NCBI RefSeq assembly: GCF_900129425.1
Contig: NZ_LT670817.1
Location: forward strand, 2,046,001 to 2,110,000
Direction of reading: 5' to 3'
Length of the DNA: 64,000 nucleotides
Source of the DNA: Bradyrhizobium erythrophlei
Lineage (GTDB): Bacteria; Pseudomonadota; Alphaproteobacteria; Rhizobiales; Xanthobacteraceae
Positions 27,167 through 36,296 of the stretch are shown here, one piece after another (position 1 is the first letter of the stretch; each line of letters begins with the position of its first letter). A model generated the notes under the pieces. The model was not told the origin of the DNA. It saw only the letters and a program-made list of their open reading frames with translations, and made no database searches. The translations under genes were made by a program, and so were the position numbers.

Positions 27167-28230
27167 CTGCGCAATCCGCCGTCAGCTCGGTGGCCGCCAT
27201 GGGCTGGGAAAGTCTGCCTCAGAGGGTGGCCAGCGAAGGTTTGGACGAGCAGGGTACCACCGACGAGGCCGCATGACCACGTCGGTGAAGGTTTCGGATA
27301 CCGGCCGCTGCGGAACGGTGCCAAAGGGACGGGCGGCCGGCATTCGAAGGCCACCACGAGAGAAAACTGCGACGTGGGTACCTATGGTGGTGCCCCACGA
27401 GCTCTATCGGGATTTGAGCGCCGCATGCGAGGTTTGCGAGGGAAGCCGATCGCGCGCAGTGATTGATGTCGACGTGGTTGATGAGCACATGGCTTCTGCC
27501 GAATGCTCGACCAAAAGCGATGCGTTGAAACGCGAGTTGGGCTTCTGGGCAAGCGCCGCCTTGGCTTGGGCCCAGCACAGAGAATGGCGTCCGACGTTGA
27601 ACTACCCCGCGTCGTCGCTGACGATGACGTGTAGGGCAACGCCTGATGCTGCGCCAGCGCGCGCCCGGTGGCGATCATCACCGGATAGTTCGCTCTCCAA
27701 GATCTTGTGCGTGGGAGATCTGCCAATATTCCATCATTAAGTTTGCCAATCGATATTCGACCGAATGTTGGCTTAGCTCGTCGCGCGCGAAATTCCCTGT
27801 TACTGCTTGAAAATTCCCTGTTCTTTGAAATATTTTCCCTGTTAATTTGCGTAGGGAATTGCGCGAAAAAGTGACTGCGGCGCAGCGGTTTCTTGCTACG
27901 AAATCGGTCTAGGGAGCCTCGAAATCGCAAAATTCCCTGTAAAATTCCCTGTTAGCAGGGAATTTGCCTGGAGACGGGTGCGATCAGCACTGCGTCGCCA
28001 GCCAGGCAGTGCGGCGCTCGGAGATTTTACCCTCAGAAACGCTAGAAAGACGTTTGCGATTCAGCGGACGGTCTCCAACCGCCCAATTTGGCCACTTCCG
28101 GCGCGAAATAGCCGATAATCTCCAGCGGATATTTGAAATATTCGCGTTTTTGGGAGACGCGACCGGAGACCGGGTTCGATCGGGACTGCGTGGCGGGCGC
28201 GCCGATTGCATGTGGCGCCTCCATTTGACG
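27167..28230. other. Gene-free interval between the giant kinase and the transglycosylase
   Basis: Frames up to ~220 codons exist but none resembles a protein. The right half (from ~27785) is a repeat-rich, locally A+T-rich block described separately. The left half (27167-27784) holds nothing I can assign. Confidence 0.5.
27785..28200. repeat. AATTCCCTGTT repeat cluster with a GGAGAC-GACTGCGT companion
   Basis: AATTCCCTG appears at 27791, 27812, 27931 and 27942, with TTTTCCCTGTT at 27833 and inverted copies (GGGAATT) at 27854 and 27957. A companion motif, GGAGACGGGTGCGATCAG..CTGCGT (27970-27995), recurs in similar form at 28165-28193. I recognise this as an intergenic repeat type scattered in rhizobial genomes. 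It is not a CRISPR because spacing is irregular. Confidence 0.6.
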
Positions 28231-29100
28231 CTAATTCCGGCCGTTGGCAGCAAGGCGCAGAAACTGCCGCTTCATCGCATTGACCTTGGCGAGATATGCC
28301 GCGACGAGATGATCGCCGCAGCGCTCGCCGGCCATCATCTGAAAACCACGATGCACGAAGGCCGAGGCGGGACCTGCGCCGCAGAGATGGATGAATGCGG
28401 CGAGATCCTGCTTCTGCTGCGGGCTTGCCGCTGCGTCTGGCGCGCGGGCAAGAACTGCCGCGACATTGCGGTCCAGGTACACGGCCGCGAGCTCGATGGC
28501 ATGGCTCGGGACCGCGCGGGTATAGAGGGCAGTGAACCCGCAATCGGTATCCACGACAGCGTTCCCTCGGATACAGTAGCGTGCCGCCTCGGTGTAAGCT
28601 GCATCGGTCATCTGGTACATGCCCACAGCGCTCGAGGCGGGCTTGTACACAGCGAAGGGATTCCAGGTGAGCTGCCAGCGCCAGTAGGTGCGCGCCACCG
28701 GATTGCCGGTGCTTTCGACCTGCGCCAACGCGGCCAGCAGCTCGGGCGTGATCGTGCTGGTGGAATACGTGTGGAAGAGCGGTTCGTACCGCCGCCACGT
28801 TTCGATCGGTTCCTTGTCGAGCGCCCCGCCGACGAAAAAGAGCAGCTCGCTCGGCTTGCGGACAACGTGATAGACGAGGTTTGTCAGCGAGAATGCCGCG
28901 AGGACGAGCGCCGCGAGGCAAACGATCCGAACCGCCCGCGGTGCTGCGGTCAGCGCCCGTCGCACCAAGCGCGCGCCTCGCCAGCGGCTGACGCGGCGGA
29001 GCAAGGTGTTCCAGCTTTGCCTGACGCGCGTCTTGCGAGAGCGGGGCTTGGCAGTGCGCGGCGAGGACACGCGGATGTTTGGCCTGTTGTGCGCCGGCAT
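28231..29100 (-). CDS. Membrane-anchored lytic transglycosylase (SLT fold)
   Basis: 289 residues. A basic N-terminus is followed by a single transmembrane segment (about 57-79). The periplasmic domain has the SLT catalytic glutamate E129 in LLAALAQVESTGNP, followed by AVGMYQMTDAAYTEA. Three cysteines lie in the C-terminal part (RYCIRG, DTDCGF, HLCGAG). It would cleave peptidoglycan glycan strands with formation of 1,6-anhydro ends. A monocistronic unit, convergent with nothing close. Stand-alone LTs of this type act in wall turnover or in assembly of envelope machines. No secretion genes are nearby. Confidence 0.8.
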   Translation of the reverse strand: MPAHNRPNIRVSSPRTAKPRSRKTRVRQSWNTLLRRVSRWRGARLVRRALTAAPRAVRIVCLAALVLAAFSLTNLVYHVVRKPSELLFFVGGALDKEPIETWRRYEPLFHTYSTSTITPELLAALAQVESTGNPVARTYWRWQLTWNPFAVYKPASSAVGMYQMTDAAYTEAARYCIRGNAVVDTDCGFTALYTRAVPSHAIELAAVYLDRNVAAVLARAPDAAASPQQKQDLAAFIHLCGAGPASAFVHRGFQMMAGERCGDHLVAAYLAKVNAMKRQFLRLAANGRN

Positions 29101-29398
29101 GCGACAGCCGGCCGGCGTGGTGTGATAGGGAGTGGTGTTCAGAGTGGTTCAGCGCCGGACGATGTCGCACACCGACATGGGCATCGCAGGGGCGACGACC
29201 GACACCTTCATTCTCTTCGAGAACGGTGTCAGGCGCAACCGCTGAGTGAGCGCCTTTCCGCGGTCTAACTGAACAGCAGTGCCTTGCGCCGGTCTTCTCA
29301 GGTCACGTCGGTCGAACGCGATTTCCCAATGGTGACTAATTGAACCGGTGTTGCTAACTGTTAACCCCATTCTGGATTTCTCAGTGAAGGACGTGACG

Positions 29399-30565
29399 AT
29401 GGTCAGCAGTGCGGCATCTCTGTCGGACACATGGAGGGTGGGCGTCCTGTTCTCTCGCACGGGGCTGACCGCCGTCACCGAGACCGAACATTTTATGGGC
29501 ACGGCACTTGCGATCCAGGAGGTCAATCAGGCCGGGGGGATCCTCGGGCGCGAGCTCGAAGTGGTCGCCTACGATCCGGAATCGGAGCCGGCAACCTACC
29601 GTCGTCTGGCCGACAGGCTTCTGACCGATGACGGCATTTCCGTGATTTTCGGCTGCAGTTCGTCGGCCGAGCGCAAGGCCATTCTGCCGGCGATCGAACG
29701 TCGCAACGGGCTGCTCTGGTACCCGTCGCTCTACGAGGGCTTCGAATATTCGCCCAACGTGATCTACACGGGGGCATCGCCGAACCAGACCAGCTTTCCG
29801 CTGGCCGAATATCTCGTCCGTAACCACGGGCGTCGCGTGTTTCTGGTCGGCTCCGACTACATCTATCCGCGCGAGTCGAACCGCATCATGCGCGATCTGG
29901 TCGATTCCTACGGCGGCAAAATCGTCGACGAAGTCTATGCTCCGATGGCTGCTCCGGAATCGCACCTGCGCGATATCGTGGAGCGGGTGAAGGATCTGGC
30001 TCCGGATGTGCTGTTTTCCACGGTGGTCGGACGTTCGGCGCAGACCTTTTACCGGCTCTATCGCAAAGCCGGCCTCGATCCGGCATCGATGCCCATCGCC
30101 AGCCTCACCATGGCGGAAGGCGAGGTGCGCGAGATCGGTGCGGCGTTGTGCGAGGGGCACATCACGGCGGCGACCTATTTCGGATCGCTTCGGGGGGCGA
30201 GCAACCGGCGATTCACCGACAACTTCCGTCGCACCTTTGGCCCGGACCGGCCGGTCAGTATGTGGAGCGCCGGGGCCTATGCTCAGGTTCACCTGTTTGC
30301 GCTCGCCCTGGAGCGAGCCGGAACACTTGACACTCAGCGGCTCGTTGAGGCGGCGCTCGGCCTGTCATTTGAGGCGCCCGAAGGCGCCATCCAGATCGAC
30401 CCCGACAACAACCATACCTGGCTGACGCCACGCATCGGGCGGGTCCGGATTGACGGCGGTTTCGATGTGGTCTGGGAAGCGAAGGCTGCGGTGAAGCCCG
30501 ATCCCTATCTCGCGGTGTCGCCGCTCGGGGGACGATGGATCGGTGAGGAGGCTTACGTCGCATGA
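29399..30565 (+). CDS. amiC: AmiC-type amide-sensing regulator, locus 1
   Basis: 388 residues from the ATG at 29399 (GAAGGA 7 nt upstream). A periplasmic-binding-protein type I fold of the AmiC/UrtA family: WRVGVLFSRTGLTAVTETEH, GLLWYPSLYEGFEYSPNVIY, FLVGSDYIYPRESNRIMRD and VLFSTVVG. There is no signal peptide, so the protein is cytoplasmic, unlike the related transport proteins downstream. In Pseudomonas, AmiC sequesters the antiterminator AmiR until an amide binds. The stop overlaps the amiR start (ATGA), supporting stoichiometric co-production. It shares its conserved blocks with the amiC at 37280 and heads the first amide locus. Confidence 0.87.
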   Translation: MVSSAASLSDTWRVGVLFSRTGLTAVTETEHFMGTALAIQEVNQAGGILGRELEVVAYDPESEPATYRRLADRLLTDDGISVIFGCSSSAERKAILPAIERRNGLLWYPSLYEGFEYSPNVIYTGASPNQTSFPLAEYLVRNHGRRVFLVGSDYIYPRESNRIMRDLVDSYGGKIVDEVYAPMAAPESHLRDIVERVKDLAPDVLFSTVVGRSAQTFYRLYRKAGLDPASMPIASLTMAEGEVREIGAALCEGHITAATYFGSLRGASNRRFTDNFRRTFGPDRPVSMWSAGAYAQVHLFALALERAGTLDTQRLVEAALGLSFEAPEGAIQIDPDNNHTWLTPRIGRVRIDGGFDVVWEAKAAVKPDPYLAVSPLGGRWIGEEAYVA

Positions 30566-31176
30566 AGCCGGGTATCCGCCGTCTCATCGAAGAGTTGCGC
30601 GGCGCGCGCGTCCTTGTCGTGCATCCGCGCGACGCCGAAGGTGACGCGCTGCTCGATCAGTTGAAGCGCATCGGTTGTAACGTGCGCGGCATATGGCCGC
30701 CGCCAGTGGAATTGCCCAACGACGTCGACACGGTTTTTCATTTGGTGGAGACCGCCGAGACGCCGGCTTTCATCGCATCCGCTTCGGAAGGCGGACCGAC
30801 CTTCGTGGCGATCGTCGACTACGAGAACCCGACGGTGCTGCGGCGGCTTCTCGACAGCAATGCCCACGGCGTCATCAACAAGCCGATCCGTCCCTTTGGC
30901 ATCCTGTCCTCGCTTGTGCTGGCCCGCTCGATGCGCGGCTATACCCGCCGTCTGGAGAGCAAGGTACAGAAGCTCGAAGAGACGCTGAAGGCGCGTCGCG
31001 ATGTCGACAAGGCGGTGAAGATCCTGGTGACGCTGAAAAGAGTTAGCGAAGCCGAGGCCTATGAGTTGATCCGCTCGCAGGCAACGCAGAAGCGATTGTC
31101 GATGGCAGAGGTGGCCACGACGATCATCGGCGCCCAGGATGTGATGGCCGGATTGGGGCTGATCGATGAGCGGTGA
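30562..31176 (+). CDS. amiR: AmiR-type ANTAR antiterminator, locus 1
   Basis: 204 residues. The N-terminal half is a pseudo-receiver (RVLVVHPRDAEGDALLDQLK; ends NKPIRPFGILSSL). A coiled coil follows (LESKVQKLEETLKARRDVDK), then the C-terminal ANTAR RNA-binding domain (AVKILVTLKRVSEAEAYELI, RSQATQKRLSMAEVATTI). AmiR proteins bind the leader mRNA and block intrinsic termination when released from AmiC. The leader directly behind this gene contains a strong terminator, as expected. Coupled to amiC by a 4-bp overlap. Confidence 0.88.
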   Translation: MKPGIRRLIEELRGARVLVVHPRDAEGDALLDQLKRIGCNVRGIWPPPVELPNDVDTVFHLVETAETPAFIASASEGGPTFVAIVDYENPTVLRRLLDSNAHGVINKPIRPFGILSSLVLARSMRGYTRRLESKVQKLEETLKARRDVDKAVKILVTLKRVSEAEAYELIRSQATQKRLSMAEVATTIIGAQDVMAGLGLIDER

Positions 31177-31436
31177 GACCGACGGTCAGGCTGTCTGCAC
31201 AATCCATCATCATCCGTGCCGCTAATTCGGTCCACCTCATGATTGACATGACGTCCGCGTTTCTGCTGTAATTCCAATGTAGGCGATGCTCAACTCATCG
31301 GTTGAGATTGTCACGGCGGCCGGTCGGCCGCTTCCACATGTGGCTATGTAGCCCTCGATCGGTGCCTCACGGCGCTGTCGGGGGCTTTTTGTTTTGCGCG
31401 CCCGTTTTGTTTTGCGCGCTCGGGGAGTTTTGCGCG
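31177..31436 (+). promoter_or_regulatory. Antitermination leader of the nitrilase-transporter operon
   Basis: 260 bp without coding sequence between amiR and the nitrilase gene. It contains CTCAAC-TCATCG-GTTGAG (6-bp stem with a six-base loop, about 31288-31305), then a GCGGCC/GGCCGC stem, then the terminator at 31350-31395. Small stem-loops before an intrinsic terminator are what ANTAR proteins bind. Which stem is the target I infer only from position. Confidence 0.6.
31350..31395 (+). terminator. Leader intrinsic terminator, locus 1
   Basis: AGCCCTCGA (31350-31358) pairs with TCGGGGGCT (31378-31386) with one G-U pair. An inner GTGCC/GGCGC stem closes the top, and TTTTTGTTTT follows. It ends 41 bp before the nitrilase start codon, so without antitermination the operon would be cut off. 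Confidence 0.8.
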
Positions 31437-32342
31437 ATGACTTTGCACGCCTCCAACGATCACGCCTCGACCGACAAGGTAGCCGGGTCGATCGTAGTCG
31501 CCTGCATTCAGATGCAACCGGCTTTCGGAAACGTCGCCGCCAATGTAGCGCACAGCCTGGAACTGATCGATCAGGCGGCGTCGCGAGGCGCCGACCTCGT
31601 CGTGCTGCCGGAGCTGGCCAATACAGGTTACATGTTCGCCTCGCGTGAGGAAGCGTTCGGCCTTGCCGAGCCAATTCCAGGCGGACCGTCGGTCGCAGCC
31701 TGGGCAGAGCGTGCGGCCCGGCACGGCATGCATATCGTCGCGGGAATCACCGAACGTTCGGGGCCTGATCTCTACAACAGCGCCGTCGTGATCGGTCCCG
31801 AAGGCTATATCGGTACGTTCAGGAAAGTGCATCTCTGGAACGAGGAAAACCTGTTCTTCGAGCCAGGCGATCTCGGCTTCCCGGTATTCCACACGCCGAT
31901 CGGTCGCATCGGCGTTGCGATCTGCTACGATGGCTGGTTTCCGGAGACCTTTCGGCTCTGCGCGCTGCAGGGGGCCGATATCGTCTGCGTGCCGACCAAC
32001 TGGGTTCCGATTCCGGGTCAGGCCGAAGGGCGTGAGGCGATGGCCAACATCCTCGCAATGGCCGCGGCCCATAGCAATTCGATCTTCATCGCCTGCGCTG
32101 ACCGCGTCGGCGTCGAGCGGGGGCAGCCCTTCGAGGGCCAGAGCCTGATCGTCAGTTACACCGGATGGCCTGTCGTCGGGCCTGCCAGCCGGGAAGCGGA
32201 AGACATCCTCATTGCCGAGGTCGATCTCGGCGAGGCCCGGCGCAAACGCAACTGGAACGCCTTCAACCAAGTTCTGCGCGACCGCCGTGTCGACGTCTAT
32301 GACGAGATGCTCGGATCCGGCGCGAAGCGCAGTTGGTACTGA
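31437..32342 (+). CDS. Nitrilase-superfamily carbon-nitrogen hydrolase
   Basis: 301 residues from the ATG at 31437 (GGGGAG upstream; earlier in-frame starts fall in the terminator). The catalytic Glu-Lys-Cys triad is visible as E59 (VVLPELANTGY), K130 (TFRKVHLWNEENL) and C163 (VAICYDGWFPE). The family hydrolyses nitriles, amides or carbamoyl groups. The sequence is closer to aliphatic amidase/N-carbamoyl hydrolase-like nitrilases than to AmiE. First gene of the locus-1 operon, upstream of an ABC importer and behind an AmiR-type leader, so the substrate is probably an imported amide or nitrile. The exact compound is not deducible. Confidence 0.85.
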   Translation: MTLHASNDHASTDKVAGSIVVACIQMQPAFGNVAANVAHSLELIDQAASRGADLVVLPELANTGYMFASREEAFGLAEPIPGGPSVAAWAERAARHGMHIVAGITERSGPDLYNSAVVIGPEGYIGTFRKVHLWNEENLFFEPGDLGFPVFHTPIGRIGVAICYDGWFPETFRLCALQGADIVCVPTNWVPIPGQAEGREAMANILAMAAAHSNSIFIACADRVGVERGQPFEGQSLIVSYTGWPVVGPASREAEDILIAEVDLGEARRKRNWNAFNQVLRDRRVDVYDEMLGSGAKRSWY

Positions 32343-32392
32343 CCTTTGCCCTTCACCCCGGAAGTTTCAATGAACCCTCAGGAGTACCGATC

Positions 32393-33562
32393 ATGATCCT
32401 CAATCGTTCACTTTCGACGCTGCTCGCTGCCGCTGCATCCGCAACACTCCTCGCTGGTGCGGCACTTGCCGCGGATCCTATCAAGATTGGAGTGCCGGTC
32501 GGCCTGTCCGGCGCCAACAGCGTGGTCGCACCCTCGGTGGTGCAGTCGGCGCAGCTCGCTGTCGAGGAGATCAACGCCAAGGGCGGCGTGCTCGGCCGTC
32601 AACTGGCGCTGGAAGTCGCCGATGACGCGTCCGGCGCCGCTGGCGCGCAGAAGGCGTTCGATAGCCTGGTGTTCCAGAAGAAGGTCGATGTGCTCATCTC
32701 GATGGAGACGAGTGCTGCGCGCAACGCGGGGCTGCCGATCGTGGCGCGCGGCAAGGTACCCTACATCTATACGTCGTTCTACGAGGGCAAATCCTGCAGC
32801 CCGTTCATGTATGTCAACGCCTGGGTGCCGGAACAGCAGGTACCGCCGATCGTCGACTATTTCACCAAGGAAAAGGGCGCGAAGACCTTCTTTCTGATCG
32901 GCTCGGACTATGCCTTCGGCCGCGGCATGCTGGCATTCACCAAGGCCTATATCGAAAAGACCGGCGGCAAGGTGGTTGGCGAGGAATATCTGCCGATGGA
33001 CGGCACCGACTGGACGCCGATCATCTCGAAGCTGAAGAGCGCGGCGCCGGCTGCGCTGATTACGTCGACCGCGGGTGGCGCGCCGAACGTCACGTTGACC
33101 AAGCAGCTTCGCGCCGCCGGCGTTGCCGTGCCCTACGGCAATCTCGCGGTGGATGAAGGCACCGCGAAGGCCATGGGCACCGACGCCGAGGGCATCTATC
33201 TCTCGGCCTCCTATGTGACCGGGATCGACAGCGCCGCCAACAAGGCCTATCTCGCCGCCATGCAGAAGAAGTTCGGCAGCGACCTGAAGACCCCGAACGA
33301 TCTCTCGGTGCCGGAATACGAAGCGGTTTACGCCTACAAGGCGGCGGTGGAAAAGGCCGGCAAGACCGACTCGCCCGCCGTACTGAAAGCGCTCGCCGAG
33401 ATCTCGGTAGACGGACCGCGCGGAAAGATCGCGATGGCGCAGCAACACCACGCGGCGTTGACGATGTATCTCGGTCAGGTGCAGGGTGACGGCAGCGTCA
33501 AGGTCATCAAGAGCTTTCCCAATGTCAGTGCCGGAGAGCAGTGTCCGAATCTGAAGCCCTGA
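32393..33562 (+). CDS. ABC transporter substrate-binding protein (branched-chain/amide type), locus 1
   Basis: 389 residues from the ATG at 32393 (AGGAG 8 nt upstream). Sec signal peptide MILNRSLSTLLAAAASATLL, then AGAALAA. The mature part is a type-I periplasmic binding protein (KIGVPVGLSGANSVVAPSVV, FLIGSDYAFGRGMLAFTKAY, TAGGAPNVTLTKQL), of the LivK/UrtA/AmiC superfamily. It captures the ligand in the periplasm for the LivH-LivMG-LivF importer encoded next. By context the ligand is a short amide or nitrile, though an amino acid is possible. Confidence 0.87.
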   Translation: MILNRSLSTLLAAAASATLLAGAALAADPIKIGVPVGLSGANSVVAPSVVQSAQLAVEEINAKGGVLGRQLALEVADDASGAAGAQKAFDSLVFQKKVDVLISMETSAARNAGLPIVARGKVPYIYTSFYEGKSCSPFMYVNAWVPEQQVPPIVDYFTKEKGAKTFFLIGSDYAFGRGMLAFTKAYIEKTGGKVVGEEYLPMDGTDWTPIISKLKSAAPAALITSTAGGAPNVTLTKQLRAAGVAVPYGNLAVDEGTAKAMGTDAEGIYLSASYVTGIDSAANKAYLAAMQKKFGSDLKTPNDLSVPEYEAVYAYKAAVEKAGKTDSPAVLKALAEISVDGPRGKIAMAQQHHAALTMYLGQVQGDGSVKVIKSFPNVSAGEQCPNLKP

Positions 33563-33622
33563 CGTTTCTGCGCGCGGCGGGAACCCCATCGTCTTCCTGC
33601 CGCCGCCATTTGGTGCGGCCTC

Positions 33623-34459
33623 ATGATTACACTCTGCCTCGACATCATCACCACGGCGGCGATCCTTTTCATCGTCGCCGCCGGCCTGCTGATCGTCTTT
33701 GGCGTGATGAAGATCGTCAACTTCGCGCATGCCGCCTTCGTCACGGTCGGCGCCTATGCCGCGCTGGTCGCCTCGCGCCTCGGGTTGCCGCCGGTGCTGG
33801 CTCCTGTTGTCGCTTTCTTCGTCGGCGGGCTGATCGGGGCGGCGACCGAACGCATTGTGGTGCGGCGGCTTTATCGCCGGCCGCTGGACGCCATCCTCGC
33901 GACGTGGGGACTCGGCATCGTCATCGGCCAGTTGGTGACGCTGGCTTTCGGACGCGAGGTGCAATTTGTGCCGGCGCCGATCTCGGGCACTCTTGAACTG
34001 TTCGGCGCCGACTATTCGCTCTATCGCCTGCTACTGGTTCCGATCGCGCTGGTCATTGCCGCGCTGTTCGCCGGACTTCTCAACGGCACGCGACTTGGTC
34101 TGTCGACTCGCGCGGTGATCATGAACGAGACCCTGGCGCAGGGACTTGGCATCGACAGCAGCCGCGTTCGCCTTATCACCTTCGGGACCGGATGCGGCTT
34201 GGCCGCCGTCGCTGGCGCGCTAATCACGCCGCTGACCAGCGTAGATCCCAACATGGGGCTGGCGTGGCTGATCGGCGCCTTCATGCTCGTCATGGTGTCC
34301 GGCGGCTCGCTGCTGACGCTCGGCCTGTCCTGCTTCGTGCTCGGTGGATTGCAGGTGCTGGCCAGCACCTTTATCAGTCCGATCCTCGGCGGCCTGACCA
34401 TCGCGCTGCTCGCAGCTGTATCGCTCCGGCTGCGGCCGGCGGGGTTCGCCCGTGCTTGA
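33623..34459 (+). CDS. ABC transporter permease, LivH/UrtB-like, locus 1
   Basis: 278 residues, about eight hydrophobic segments. GLLIVFGVMKIVNFAHAAFV is the family's N-terminal signature, and the EAA-like loop reads LGIDSSRVRLITFGTGCGLA. One of two permeases of a HAAT-family (hydrophobic amino acid/amide) importer. Its stop overlaps the next gene's GTG start. Confidence 0.88.
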   Translation: MITLCLDIITTAAILFIVAAGLLIVFGVMKIVNFAHAAFVTVGAYAALVASRLGLPPVLAPVVAFFVGGLIGAATERIVVRRLYRRPLDAILATWGLGIVIGQLVTLAFGREVQFVPAPISGTLELFGADYSLYRLLLVPIALVIAALFAGLLNGTRLGLSTRAVIMNETLAQGLGIDSSRVRLITFGTGCGLAAVAGALITPLTSVDPNMGLAWLIGAFMLVMVSGGSLLTLGLSCFVLGGLQVLASTFISPILGGLTIALLAAVSLRLRPAGFARA

Positions 34460-36296
34460 TTCCGGCAGTGTGAAAGAGCTGCAGCCGAAGGCGGCGTTGA
34501 CCGGTCTTCAGCGGCCGATGCTGCGCATCGCGATTGCCGCGCTGCTGGCGGCGAGCCTGGTGATCGCCGGTCCCTGGGTGCTCGATACCTATACGGTCAA
34601 TATTCTCGTCCGGGCCTTCTTCGTCGCGCTCGCCGCACTGACAGTGGATGTGCTGTGGGGCGTCAGCGGCACGCTGACATTCGGGCAGTCGGCATTTTTC
34701 GGCATCGGTGGCTATGCGCTGGCGATCGTCTTCACCCAGTTCGGCTTCGGTCCGGGCGAAGCGCTGCTGGCGCTCGGCGCCGCGGTCGGGGTCGCCGCGA
34801 TCGTGGCAGGGCTGGTCGGCTGGTTGTCGTTCTATCCAGGCTCGACGCCGCTTTATGCATCGGTGATTTCGCTGGTGCTGCCGATCGTGCTGGTGCAGAT
34901 CCTGTATTCCGGCGGAACCTTCACCGGATCGTCCAGCGGTTTGGTCGGCTTCGAGAGTTTCGACGTCACGCTGGAGAACTGGTTTCGATTGTCCGGGCTG
35001 GCGGTGATTTCGGCGCTGGTTGTCACCTGGATCGTGCTGCGCAGCGACGCCGGACGGGTGCTTGGCGCGATGCGTGACAATGACGAGCGTTGCAGCTATC
35101 TCGGCATCGACACGGCGCGGGTCCGCATCGGCCTGCTGGTCGTCGCGGCCATCGTCGCGGCGCTGGCCGGGTTCGGCTATGTGGGATTCGGCGCCGTCGC
35201 GGCGCCGGAGAATGCCGGCTTCGTGTTCGGCACCCAATTGGTCGTGATGGTGGCGCTCGGAGGCCGCGGCTCGTTGATCGGCGCGGTGATCGGCGCCGTG
35301 GTTATCGAGGTCGCCAGCGCGTACCTGTCGAGCAGCTTCCCGTTCGTCTGGGAGTTGATCGTCGGCATCGCCTTCGTCATGGTGATCGTCTTGCTTCCGG
35401 GCGGATTGCTCGGCGGCCTGCGCGATCTCGTCCGCGGGATTCGCCGGCGAATACGGCCGGCGCCAGCGATCGCCGCAGCCCCTGTTCTTCTCGCGACCCT
35501 TGAGCATGCCGGCGTCGCACCCGATCGCAACGACGTGGTGGTCGATGTCGAAGGTCTCTCCAAACATTTCGGCAGCCTGACGGTGCTATCCAACATCTCG
35601 TTCTCGGCTCGCCAGGGCGAACTCGTCAGCCTGGTCGGGCCGAACGGTGCCGGAAAGACCACGTTGATCCGCTGTCTGGCAGATGGCAGCGAACGCTCGG
35701 AAGGCAATGTGCGCATTGCCGGGCGCTCGATCGAGCGTCTGCCGGCAGACCGCATCGTCGGTCTCGGGCTTGGACGCAAGTTTCAGGCGGCTTCGGTGTT
35801 CGAGACCTTGAGCGTGGCCGACTGTCTGCGCGTTGCCCGCGTCAGGAGCGAGCGGCCCTCCTTCATCACGTCCTCGCCGGTGCTGTCTTTGCCGGCGGCC
35901 GCGCGCGCGGTGGTGGAGAGCTCGGGTCTCGTCGAGCGGCTGGGCCAGGAGGCGCGGTTTCTCAGCCATGGCCTCAAGCAGGCGCTGGAGCTCGCGATGG
36001 TGTTGGCGCTTGAGCCGAAGGTGCTGCTGCTGGATGAGCCGACCGCGGGATTGACGCGGGCCGAGCGGCAGGGCTTTGCCGCCATCCTCACCGCGCTGGT
36101 GGTGCGCGATCGGCTATGCGTGCTGATCATCGAACACGATCTGGATTTCGTACGTCAAATCTCGTCTCGCATTATCGTCTTGCACCAGGGCCGCATCGCG
36201 CTGGACGGTCCCGTGGCCGAAGTCGTCGATGCGCCCTTGGTGCGCGAAATCTACACCGGCCGGCCGCCGGCCGATGCCAGCGGGGTCACAGCGTGA
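34452..36296 (+). CDS. Fused ABC permease-ATPase (LivM-LivG type), locus 1
   Basis: 614 residues starting with GTG at 34452, inside the LivH stop region. Residues ~1-330 are a LivM/UrtC-like permease (SGTLTFGQSAFFGIGGYALA; LGIDTARVRIGLLVVAAIVA). Residues ~360-600 are a LivG/UrtD-like ATPase with Walker A GPNGAGKTT (396-404), signature LSHGLKQALEL and Walker B KVLLLDEPTAG. The fusion fixes a 1:1 ratio of permease and ATPase. LivM-LivG fusions are known in alphaproteobacteria, but the locus-2 paralogues here are separate genes. It pairs with LivH and LivF. Confidence 0.88.
   Translation: MLDSGSVKELQPKAALTGLQRPMLRIAIAALLAASLVIAGPWVLDTYTVNILVRAFFVALAALTVDVLWGVSGTLTFGQSAFFGIGGYALAIVFTQFGFGPGEALLALGAAVGVAAIVAGLVGWLSFYPGSTPLYASVISLVLPIVLVQILYSGGTFTGSSSGLVGFESFDVTLENWFRLSGLAVISALVVTWIVLRSDAGRVLGAMRDNDERCSYLGIDTARVRIGLLVVAAIVAALAGFGYVGFGAVAAPENAGFVFGTQLVVMVALGGRGSLIGAVIGAVVIEVASAYLSSSFPFVWELIVGIAFVMVIVLLPGGLLGGLRDLVRGIRRRIRPAPAIAAAPVLLATLEHAGVAPDRNDVVVDVEGLSKHFGSLTVLSNISFSARQGELVSLVGPNGAGKTTLIRCLADGSERSEGNVRIAGRSIERLPADRIVGLGLGRKFQAASVFETLSVADCLRVARVRSERPSFITSSPVLSLPAAARAVVESSGLVERLGQEARFLSHGLKQALELAMVLALEPKVLLLDEPTAGLTRAERQGFAAILTALVVRDRLCVLIIEHDLDFVRQISSRIIVLHQGRIALDGPVAEVVDAPLVREIYTGRPPADASGVTA

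Noticed and set aside
27785..27965. CRISPR array
   Set aside because: The AATTCCCTGTT units are short, occur in both orientations and have irregular spacing. No cas genes are present.
32408..33964. 518-codon open frame on the minus strand
   Set aside because: It lies antisense to the binding-protein and permease genes of locus 1. Its composition (His/Arg/Asp-rich) is that of a G+C-rich shadow frame without motifs.
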